From positions 1 to 6,000 of the forward strand of contig JAPPKV010000301.1 of the NCBI GenBank assembly GCA_028819775.1: a DNA stretch of 6,000 bases. The letters are read 5' to 3'. Below are positions 1 through 5,998 of the stretch, in pieces; position 1 is the first letter of the stretch, and every line of letters begins with the position of its first letter. A model generated the notes under the pieces. The model searched no databases. It was not told the origin of the DNA and was given only the letters and a program-made list of their open reading frames with translations. The DNA is from Gammaproteobacteria bacterium (GTDB taxonomy: Bacteria; Pseudomonadota; Gammaproteobacteria; Pseudomonadales; Azotimanducaceae_A). The position numbers and the translations under genes were made by a program.

Positions 1-900
1 GCCAGTGCGGGCGGCGGTCGCGTCCTGTTCAGTGTCGTGGAGACCGAGACCTTCCGGTTCGACGACCCGCACCAGATCGTCGAGGACCTGCGTGCCGGAG
101 GCGCCCAGATCTACGGTGTGACCGTACCCCGGCCGGGTGGCTTCGTCTCGACGCTCAAGACGAACATCCTGTTCCCGGCATGGGCCAAGCTGCGCGGGAT
201 GGACATCGACGAACGCCTCGACGCGATCCGCGACGAGGCGTTCCGCGCTGAACTGATCGAGGCGGCAAAAGCCGATCCGTCGAGCATCCCCTTCGCCCAG
301 GGCCTGCGCTGGATGGGCAACGGCGAGCGGCCGGTCTACACCAAGCCGCCGGGAGACAATCTCAATGCACTGGCCGAAGCTAACGGCGAACATCCCGCGG
401 AGACCTGGCTGCGACTAACCCTCGACAGCGACGGTGGCGCCGTATTCCATCGCCCGTTCTTCAACATGAAGTTCGACGCCGTTGAGTCGCTCATGCAACG
501 CGACTGGGTGGTGCCAGGACTCGGCGACGCCGGTGCCCATGTGTCCCAGATCATGGACTCCGGCTGGCCGTCGTTCCTGCTCAGCCACTGGGTGCGCGAC
601 CAGGGCAAGGTGTCGCTCGCGGAGGCGATCCGGCGCATGACCAGCGCCGCGGCACGGGTTCTCGACCTGAGGGACCGCGGAACGCTGGCACCGGGCATGA
701 AGGCCGACATCAACGTGATCGACCCGGACCGGGTGGAAGAACGCCAACCCACCGTGGTGCGGGACTTCCCGCACGGCAAGAGCCGGCTCATCCAACGCGC
801 CGCCGGCTACGCGGCTACGCTGGTCAATGGGCGGGTGATCCTCCAGGACGACGAGCACACGGGCAGACGTCCAGGGCGAGTGCTACGCAGCGCACCGTAG
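1..900 (+). CDS. Amidohydrolase family 3 (D-aminoacylase-like), C-terminal part; 5' end outside the window
   Basis: The reading frame is open from base 1 to the TAG at 898-900, giving 299 residues. The GTG at 37 is probably internal, because the frame continues upstream without a break. The protein resembles the C-terminal half of metal-dependent amidohydrolases related to N-acyl-D-amino-acid deacylase, which hydrolyse amide bonds of N-acylated amino acids or similar substrates. Visible marks, numbered from the first codon here, are GDAGAH at 175-180, where Asp176 sits where the family's catalytic or metal-binding aspartate is expected, SHWVRD at 195-200, and the closing element GTLAPGMKAD at 227-236, typical of the amidohydrolase C-terminal beta-sandwich. 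The N-terminal HxH metal ligands must lie left of the window. Family members are commonly about 500-600 residues, so roughly half is missing only because of the window edge. The exact substrate is unknown. It converges on the receptor gene and so belongs to a different transcript. Confidence 0.92.
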   Translation, partial: ASAGGGRVLFSVVETETFRFDDPHQIVEDLRAGGAQIYGVTVPRPGGFVSTLKTNILFPAWAKLRGMDIDERLDAIRDEAFRAELIEAAKADPSSIPFAQGLRWMGNGERPVYTKPPGDNLNALAEANGEHPAETWLRLTLDSDGGAVFHRPFFNMKFDAVESLMQRDWVVPGLGDAGAHVSQIMDSGWPSFLLSHWVRDQGKVSLAEAIRRMTSAAARVLDLRDRGTLAPGMKADINVIDPDRVEERQPTVVRDFPHGKSRLIQRAAGYAATLVNGRVILQDDEHTGRRPGRVLRSAP

Positions 901-931
901 CGCCCCAACACCAGAGTCTTGCGCTTTGGCA

Positions 932-956
932 GCCCGCAGCTCGCGCCCTGCGGAGC
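932..956. terminator. Hairpin between convergent genes, possible bidirectional terminator
   Basis: CCGCAG (934-939) and CTGCGG (948-953) form a perfect six-pair stem with an eight-base loop. GC (932-933) and GC (955-956) add two more pairs if A954 is bulged. It fills the end of the 56-base gap between the amidohydrolase stop (900) and the receptor stop (957), where a shared terminator would be expected. Neither side carries a clear run of T: the plus side reads TAAATTT and the minus side has none. A classic intrinsic terminator is therefore not proven, and chance pairing in GC-rich DNA is possible. Confidence 0.35.
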
Positions 957-3900
957 CTAAATTTCCCAATCCATTGCAAAGAATAGGACGCGCCCCCGAG
1001 CATCCCAGCGCGAGGCGTCGTAGGGCATCCGGAACGATATCGTTGACGAGCGTGCATCGAAGACGTTGCGACCGCCCACGCGTAGGCGCAGACCGATGTC
1101 GAATCGATAGGTCAGGGCAACGTCAATCGTCGTCAACGGTTCGACCTTCAACGGCGGCAACCGTCCCGCGTTTCCGACGTTGTTGTTCAAGTAGGCTGGC
1201 GTATGGTGCGCAAACAGGTCCGTCCGCCACCTGTCCAGTCGCCAGCTCGCCGACCCGATCAGCTTGTATTCGTTGCTGCCCGAGATCGTGCCGAGTTGCG
1301 AGACTTGCTTGGATTCGGGCGTGGCGCGGAATGATTCCTCCACCACTCGCAGGTAGCTGAGCGTCGCAAGGAAACTCCCGATCCCGGTGTCGAACGAGTA
1401 TTCCAACTCTACACTCGCGATCTCATTGATTTTTTCGGCGAGGTTCAGATACACGCTGTTTAGGTTCGTTATCTTGCCATCGGCGTCGCGCTCGGCAATC
1501 TCGGGAATCTTGAACGCCACGTCCGGGAACGTGTAGAACAGATTGAAAGAATGCTCGATCTTGTTGGCGAATTCGATCCGAGACCAGTCCAGCGCCAGGC
1601 GGAAACCAGGGAACAACGTCGGCGACCACGCTAGCCCTAAGGAGTAGTTGTCGGACAATTCCGATTTCAAGTCGGGGTTGGCGTATTGAGTCGTGACGGG
1701 TAGCGGCTGCCAACCGGTGTTGCCGTCCGGGCTATACGGATCTCTCAGATACCACTCGGCGCGTTCGGTGTCTCTGCGGTCGAACTGCTCGGTGAACACA
1801 GGTGGACGGAACGACTCCGACCAGGCCACCCGCAGCGAAAGTCTGTCCGTGGGCCGATATCGCAACGCCACTCTTGGGCTCGTGTTGCTTCTCTTGTTCT
1901 GTATGACGATGGGGTCGCCCTCCCAATGGTAGATTGCGGCGGGGTAAGGGACCCATCCCGTACCGGGAACGTAGTAGCTCCGAGACCCCACCTCCCGGAC
2001 TAGGTTTTCGCCGCCATGTGCGCCGTCGGTTTCATACGAGTCGTATCGCGCCTGGAGGCTCAACAGGAGCGAATGGACCCAAGGCCGGGAGTTGGCCGGT
2101 CCGACGATCGGGAGCGAGACCTCGGCAAAGTACGCGCGAACCTTCTCGCGGGGCGAGGCTCCAACACGACCGGCAAGGCCCCCCGAAAAAACCGTTCGGC
2201 CGTCTTCCCCCAGTGTTTCGGTGAAGTAGCTGTATCCGTCTATGCGTATCTGGGCACCCACCGCGTAGCGCGCTTCTCCCCCCCACAAACGGAACAACCG
2301 CCCTCGTAATCTCGGTTCATAGCTTGTCGTTTCACTTGCGCCGTGCCTCGTGCCGAAGGCGTTCTTCAGTAACTCGGGAAACGCGGGGCCCTGGGCGGAG
2401 CCATTGCCGAACAGGTTGAGCGCAACGTTGGGATCGGAACTTTCCAAAGCCGCGTAGAGCCTTTCGTGGGTCGGGTCGGCTTCAAGTCGCCGCCATGTCG
2501 GTTCGAAATACTGTCCGAACCGCTCGGATTCCGAGTGCGTCACATTGAACAGGAGGGTATGGTCGTCGTTCATCTCCCACGCGAAACCGGCGTTGTAATT
2601 GCGCTGCTCGCTTCGAGCGCGCACGTGGGCGCGAGGGATCACGCCGGCTTCGACTTCCCTAACGGGCCAGTAGGAAACCACTACCGGTTCGCCGAAGGGG
2701 TTGTGCGCGTTGCTCGCCGGAATGAGGAAGCCGTCCATTTTGGTTGGCTCTTCCCGATAGGACTGGTGATCCGAATACAGCACATCGGCGTAGACACTAA
2801 GGCGTTCGCTCAAGTTTTGCTCCACATGGAGGTTGAAGGAGATGTTGGTGGAGTCCTCGCCGTTCTTGGGGATGATGTGATCCGCCGGGACGATCTCCGT
2901 CGTGAAGTCGTCAACCGTCGCGCCGACGCCGTCGTGGTCCGATGGCAACTGCCATCTGGGGCTTCCCCATGCGCAGCCGGGAAATGGCGGGTAGCCGTTG
3001 TACCGGCAAACGATGCCTGGCTGAGCCGCCTCGAAAACTGAACGCACGTCGTAGTCGGGACCGAATTGATCGCGGTAGTCGTAGGAAGTCCAGCCGGTCT
3101 TGGCGTTGGTAATGGGCGTTGACGTGGTGCGTGACAAGGCGAGCGTCCCGCTACCGCGGTTCCAGCCATAGCCGCCCGTCAGGTTGAGGCTGCTTGCGTG
3201 TGCGTCGGTGGAGCTGTATTCCTTGCGCCCCTTGATGGATACGCCGGCGTAGTGCTTGCGGGTTATGAAGTTCACTACACCCCCGATGGCGTCGGCGCCG
3301 TACACAGCCGAGGCCCCGTCCAGCTGAATGTCCACCCGCTCGATCGCAGCCAGCGGTATGTTGAGAAGATTGGCGAAACCCTCCACCTCGCCGGCCTGAC
3401 CGGCCACACGCCGGCCATCGATCAGAACCAGGGTATTCGCCGAGCCCATGGCCCGCAGGTTGACCGTTGAGAGGCCGAAACCGTCGATGATCGAATGGCT
3501 TTGGTCGGCATCCACCGCCCCCACGGGCGTGGCCGTGGTGTTGTTCTGAGTCGTGATGGACGGAAACGTCCAAGGCAGTGTGCGAAACAGGTCCTCCAGA
3601 CTCGATACGCCGCGGGCGGCGATGTCTTCGGCGGACAGGCTGAGAACCCGCGCAGTCGGATCCCCTCCTTCCAACCGCGACCCGGTCACGACTACCACTT
3701 CGACCTCCCTCGGCTGCTCTTTCTGTCCACCCTGTCCACCGCCGGGTTCCGGGAGGACCGCGGCATCCGCCTCCGACACGCCCAACGGCCGAACGAGCAC
3801 CACCTTCTCCGACACGTATGCGAAGGTCAGGCCCGTGCCCGACAGCAACGCGGCCAAAGCGTCTTCGAATCGATACTCGCCCTTCAGGCCTTCGACCTCG

Positions 3901-4109
3901 ACCCCTTCGCCCGTCTCCCCGTCAATCATGATGTGTACGCCCGAAGTCTCGGCCAGGGCAACCAATGCGGATCCGACGTCCTGCCGCCTGACATCAAGCG
4001 TCAGCACGTCGTCGGACTCCGCCGATGCGGCGATCGCCGCGAACAGGAACATGGCCGACACCACCGCCCGGCGCATCCCCGCGCCGGGCATCTGCAGATT
4101 GCTGTTCAT
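957..4109 (-). CDS. TonB-dependent outer-membrane receptor with N-terminal STN signalling domain (FecA-like transducer)
   Basis: This 1050-residue receptor imports an unidentified ligand across the outer membrane using TonB energy and reports ligand binding to the neighbouring regulator. Domains in order: signal peptide 1-30, with hydrophobic core 15-28 and likely cleavage after ASA (28-30); STN signalling domain about 35-107; Gly/Gln-rich linker about 119-134; TonB-box-like VEVVVVTGSR (136-145); plug about 150-285, with NLRAMGS (217-223), LVLIDGRRV (227-235) and GASAVYGADAIGGVVNF (265-281); beta-barrel about 290-1050, with SFRPP (766-770) and NVFD (1015-1018). The chain ends DWEI rather than in the usual aromatic residue. 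The frame stays open upstream to 4379, but the ATG at 4109 is chosen because GGAGG lies seven bases before it and a signal peptide follows directly. Only two cysteines occur (368 and 379). It lies 29 bases after the regulator gene. The STN domain marks a transducer rather than a simple transporter. No sequence feature fixes the substrate: siderophore, haem, glycan or peptide are all possible. Confidence 0.96.
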   Translation of the reverse strand: MNSNLQMPGAGMRRAVVSAMFLFAAIAASAESDDVLTLDVRRQDVGSALVALAETSGVHIMIDGETGEGVEVEGLKGEYRFEDALAALLSGTGLTFAYVSEKVVLVRPLGVSEADAAVLPEPGGGQGGQKEQPREVEVVVVTGSRLEGGDPTARVLSLSAEDIAARGVSSLEDLFRTLPWTFPSITTQNNTTATPVGAVDADQSHSIIDGFGLSTVNLRAMGSANTLVLIDGRRVAGQAGEVEGFANLLNIPLAAIERVDIQLDGASAVYGADAIGGVVNFITRKHYAGVSIKGRKEYSSTDAHASSLNLTGGYGWNRGSGTLALSRTTSTPITNAKTGWTSYDYRDQFGPDYDVRSVFEAAQPGIVCRYNGYPPFPGCAWGSPRWQLPSDHDGVGATVDDFTTEIVPADHIIPKNGEDSTNISFNLHVEQNLSERLSVYADVLYSDHQSYREEPTKMDGFLIPASNAHNPFGEPVVVSYWPVREVEAGVIPRAHVRARSEQRNYNAGFAWEMNDDHTLLFNVTHSESERFGQYFEPTWRRLEADPTHERLYAALESSDPNVALNLFGNGSAQGPAFPELLKNAFGTRHGASETTSYEPRLRGRLFRLWGGEARYAVGAQIRIDGYSYFTETLGEDGRTVFSGGLAGRVGASPREKVRAYFAEVSLPIVGPANSRPWVHSLLLSLQARYDSYETDGAHGGENLVREVGSRSYYVPGTGWVPYPAAIYHWEGDPIVIQNKRSNTSPRVALRYRPTDRLSLRVAWSESFRPPVFTEQFDRRDTERAEWYLRDPYSPDGNTGWQPLPVTTQYANPDLKSELSDNYSLGLAWSPTLFPGFRLALDWSRIEFANKIEHSFNLFYTFPDVAFKIPEIAERDADGKITNLNSVYLNLAEKINEIASVELEYSFDTGIGSFLATLSYLRVVEESFRATPESKQVSQLGTISGSNEYKLIGSASWRLDRWRTDLFAHHTPAYLNNNVGNAGRLPPLKVEPLTTIDVALTYRFDIGLRLRVGGRNVFDARSSTISFRMPYDASRWDARGRVLFFAMDWEI

Positions 4110-4116
4110 GGTTGAC

Positions 4117-4121
4117 CCTCC
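4117..4121 (-). promoter_or_regulatory. Ribosome-binding site of the receptor gene
   Basis: On the minus strand GGAGG is followed by seven bases (GTCAACC) and then ATG at 4109. This is the strongest Shine-Dalgarno match in the operon. It decides the receptor start in favour of 4109, against the longer open frame reaching 4379, which overlaps the regulator gene, and against the internal ATG at residue 12. Confidence 0.85.
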
Positions 4122-4138
4122 AGAAGTCTGTTCCTGTT

Positions 4139-5182
4139 TCAGTTCACTTGCGAACCCGAGATGACGATCCGGTCGTAGTGGCGTGTGACTTGGATCGGCA
4201 GCAGTTCCTCCAGGCCGTTCAGCGCGGCATCGATCTCGTCGATTCCCACCGTCGCGTACACGTTCAATTCCATGACCGACGCATCTTCGATCAGGATTTT
4301 CTTGCGCGAATAGCGATTCAGTTCCCGGACCACCGTATAAAGAGGCGCCGCGCGGAAGCTGAGCGTTCCGCTGCGCCATGCCCGGTAGCGCTCGATCGAC
4401 TCGGGCCGAGTTGCGGTTAGCCGGTCGCTGCCCAGTTCGTACTCCGCTACCCAGCCTTCCTCCAACCGGCGTCGTCCCGGCGAGGCACTGACCACCGGGC
4501 CATCGCCGGAAATCCGCGGTTGAGACGAAGCCAGTTCATCCCCCGTCTCGTGGAACGCTATGGCGCCCTCGAAAACCGCAACCTCGTAGCGCTCGGGGGT
4601 CTTGTGCACGTTGAAGGCCGTGCCGAGGGCCGTGACGGACCGTGCGCCCAAGTCGACCGAGAAAGGACGCTCGGGATCTACCGCCACGTCGAAATGGGCC
4701 TCCCCCCGCTCAAGCCGGACAGCGCGAACACGTTCGTTGTAGTCCACCGCCAACCGGCTGGCGGTGTTCATCGCGATCTGGCTGCCGTCGTCCAGTCGGA
4801 TGGTGCGCTGCTCGCCGATGCCTGTGGCGTAAACTTCGGGACGGCTACCGACAGGACCGCTCCAGGGGGTGACGTACGCCAGCACAGCGCCGATTGCCAC
4901 CAGCATCCCGGCAGCCATACCCAGCGCAGCGCTACGCCGGGATCTGCGCCTCTGGATCAGTCGCCGGATGTCGGGGACGACCTCCTGAACCGCTGGGTCG
5001 TCGGCCAGTCCCTCCATCGCGGCGAGAATCGCCAGCGAACCGTGGAACTCGTCCCCGTACTTCGGATCATTTCGAACGCGCCTCCGGATCGCTGCGGCTT
5101 CGGCTGTCGAGAGCTCATCGGACCAAAGGCGGAGCAACGCATACTCAACCTCGCCGTTCATCAGGACCTGCAGGTTGCTCAC
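4139..5182 (-). CDS. FecR-type transmembrane anti-sigma factor / sigma regulator
   Basis: This 347-residue inner-membrane protein links the receptor to the sigma factor. In this family it binds the sigma factor in the cytoplasm and releases or activates it when the receptor's STN domain signals. Visible order: cytoplasmic helical domain about 8-75 (DUF4880-like, with LLRLWSDELS and RNDPKYGDEF); an Arg-rich stretch QRRRSRRS (77-84); one hydrophobic membrane segment about 85-104; FecR domain about 117-210, with DDGSQIAMNTASRL (131-144), RGEAHFDV (159-166) and LGTAFNV (186-192); and a C-terminal STN-like (DUF4974-type) domain about 268-342 that begins AWRSGTLSFR. The start is the GTG at 5182, which overlaps the sigma stop as GTGA, a typical translationally coupled junction; GGGA lies six bases upstream and GGAG eleven. 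The ATG at 5161 (residue 8) is the main alternative, with only a weak AGG before it. The open frame extends to 5344, but that part overlaps sigma region 4 and is not used. There are no cysteines. Length and architecture are normal for the family. Confidence 0.95.
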   Translation of the reverse strand: MSNLQVLMNGEVEYALLRLWSDELSTAEAAAIRRRVRNDPKYGDEFHGSLAILAAMEGLADDPAVQEVVPDIRRLIQRRRSRRSAALGMAAGMLVAIGAVLAYVTPWSGPVGSRPEVYATGIGEQRTIRLDDGSQIAMNTASRLAVDYNERVRAVRLERGEAHFDVAVDPERPFSVDLGARSVTALGTAFNVHKTPERYEVAVFEGAIAFHETGDELASSQPRISGDGPVVSASPGRRRLEEGWVAEYELGSDRLTATRPESIERYRAWRSGTLSFRAAPLYTVVRELNRYSRKKILIEDASVMELNVYATVGIDEIDAALNGLEELLPIQVTRHYDRIVISGSQVN

Positions 5183-5769
5183 GACCGTTCCCGCTCCGCC
5201 TCGATCTTCCGTCGCGCCTTGCGAAGCTTCCGCAAGGCCCGCCGCATGTAGTTCTCGGCCTGCGTTTTCGCTACTCCTAGGTGCAGGGCTATGTCCTCGT
5301 AGGTCATGTTGTGAAAACGCCGCAGGACCAGTACCGCCCGCCAATGCGGGGGCAGATCCAGAATGACGGCCCGAATGGCCTCCAACTCCAGCTGCACCGC
5401 TAGGATTCGTTCCGGCGAGCGGTCGTCGATCTGCTCGCAGCCCACATCCCGCTGCGCCTCGGCGTGGGCGTTCCGCACGCGTTCCTTGCGCTGCCTGTCC
5501 ACCATCAGGTTGTTGGCCATGGTCAAGAGATATGAGCGATTGCTGCCCGTGCCGGCGGCCATCTTCTCTTCGAGCCGTTGCACGGCCATCAGCCGCATGA
5601 ACAGTTCCTGTACCAGATCCTCGATCTCGTCCCGACGCGCCGACCTTCCAAGCAGGAAAGTGCGCAAGGCCCGGGCGTGATGGTCGAACAGCTTGTTGAC
5701 CAACTGCCTACGCCCGGGGTTCTCGCGCAAAGCCAGTTCCACAATGTTGCTGCTCGCGGGTTTGGTCAC
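5179..5769 (-). CDS. ECF RNA polymerase sigma factor, FecI-like
   Basis: This is a 196-residue extracytoplasmic-function sigma factor that directs RNA polymerase to the promoters of its own signalling regulon. Region 2 spans about 28-97: the helix with DEIEDLVQELFMRL (47-60) contacts core polymerase and SYLLTMANNLMVDRQRK (79-95) is the -10 recognition part. Region 4 spans about 136-186, with LPPHWRAVLVLRRF (139-152) followed by the helix-turn-helix MTYEDIALHLGVAKTQAENY (155-174) for -35 contacts. There is no region 3, as expected for ECF factors. The basic C-terminal tail ends at a TGA that overlaps the regulator start by four bases. The start used is the GTG at 5769, the first normal start after an in-frame TAA upstream. 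It lacks a properly spaced Shine-Dalgarno sequence, since AAAGG lies only one base away. A GTG at 5742 (residue 10) or a CTG at 5778 could serve instead. Being first in the operon next to FecR and an STN receptor supports the FecI assignment over a general stress ECF factor. Confidence 0.95.
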   Translation of the reverse strand: MTKPASSNIVELALRENPGRRQLVNKLFDHHARALRTFLLGRSARRDEIEDLVQELFMRLMAVQRLEEKMAAGTGSNRSYLLTMANNLMVDRQRKERVRNAHAEAQRDVGCEQIDDRSPERILAVQLELEAIRAVILDLPPHWRAVLVLRRFHNMTYEDIALHLGVAKTQAENYMRRALRKLRKARRKIEAERERS

Positions 5770-5799
5770 GCCTTTGGCCAGGGCTGGTTAGGGTCTACT

Positions 5800-5827
5800 C
5801 ATATGTACTAACGTCCCGGTACATCAA
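5800..5827 (-). promoter_or_regulatory. Weak candidate promoter for the sigma-regulator-receptor operon
   Basis: On the minus strand TTGATG (5827-5822, four of six matches to the sigma-70 -35 box) is followed after 16 bases by CATATG (5805-5800, three of six matches to the -10 box). It ends about 30 bases before the sigma GTG, a sensible distance. An alternative reading is TTTTGA, 16 bases, TACATA. The match is poor, but this is the most AT-rich stretch in an otherwise GC-rich upstream region, and an inverted repeat overlaps it. Confidence 0.3.
5803..5824. promoter_or_regulatory. Operator-like inverted repeat upstream of the sigma gene
   Basis: ATGTAC (5803-5808) and GTACAT (5819-5824) form a perfect six-base inverted repeat separated by ten bases. 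The half-site centres are 16 bases apart, which would suit a dimeric regulator. It covers nearly the whole candidate promoter, starting 34 bases upstream of the sigma start. It does not resemble the classical 19-base Fur box. A chance repeat cannot be excluded. Confidence 0.35.
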
Positions 5828-5924
5828 AACGGTCACTTGACCCTCCAGGGAGGCCCGGCAGCTAGCCCGGCGAGCACGACATCGCCCAGCTTGGTCGTCA
5901 ACCCGGTGAATGGATGGTCAATTC

Positions 5925-5998
5925 GTAGGAGCGACCCTTGTCGTCGCCCGGGCGCACGTACCGGCGCCCTCGGCATCGGGACGGGACAAGCCCGTCCC
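5925..5998. repeat. Cluster of three palindromes, REP-like intergenic repeat
   Basis: Three hairpins follow one another. GCGAC (5931-5935) pairs with GTCGC (5943-5947). GGGCGC (5950-5955) pairs with GCGCCC (5964-5969). GGGACGGG (5978-5985) pairs with CCCGTCCC (5991-5998) across a five-base loop. The first is preceded by GTAGGA (5925-5930), similar to the GTAG head that introduces REP palindromes in many gammaproteobacteria. None is followed by a T-run, so an intrinsic terminator is less likely. Copy number elsewhere cannot be seen here. The cluster may continue past base 6000. A minus-strand frame through it is open to a TGA at 5898, so the 3' end of another gene is a less likely alternative. 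Confidence 0.4.

Noticed and set aside
336..858. Minus-strand open frames (151 and 147 codons) opposite the amidohydrolase
   Set aside because: They are shadows of the amidohydrolase. The plus-strand frame carries the conserved GDAGAH and C-terminal motifs.
2466..3041. Plus-strand open frame (191 codons) inside the receptor region
   Set aside because: It is antisense to the beta-barrel coding sequence and its translation has no recognisable family features.
3495..4164. Two overlapping plus-strand open frames (206 and 203 codons) opposite the receptor N-terminus
   Set aside because: Both are antisense to the signal peptide, STN domain and plug of the receptor. They have no coherent motifs, and two frames open at once reflects GC-rich composition rather than genes.
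4110..4379. N-terminal extension of the receptor frame by 90 residues
   Set aside because: It overlaps the regulator gene, has no ribosome-binding site in keeping with it, and would bury the signal peptide. The ATG at 4109 with GGAGG seven bases upstream is far better.
4520..5251. Long plus-strand open frame (243 codons) opposite the anti-sigma gene
   Set aside because: It lies wholly antisense to the FecR-type gene, apart from a short run into the sigma gene. It shows no recognisable domain and its composition is typical of a frame shadowing GC-rich coding DNA. The minus-strand protein has clear family motifs.
5183..5344. N-terminal extension of the regulator frame by 54 residues
   Set aside because: It overlaps sigma region 4 in another frame and adds low-complexity sequence with no match to the family. 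The GTGA overlap start at 5182 is the usual operon arrangement.
5841..5852. Short palindrome with CCTCC and GGAGG arms, resembling a ribosome-binding site
   Set aside because: The two-base gap is too small for a stable hairpin loop. On either strand no start codon at a suitable distance opens a convincing frame.
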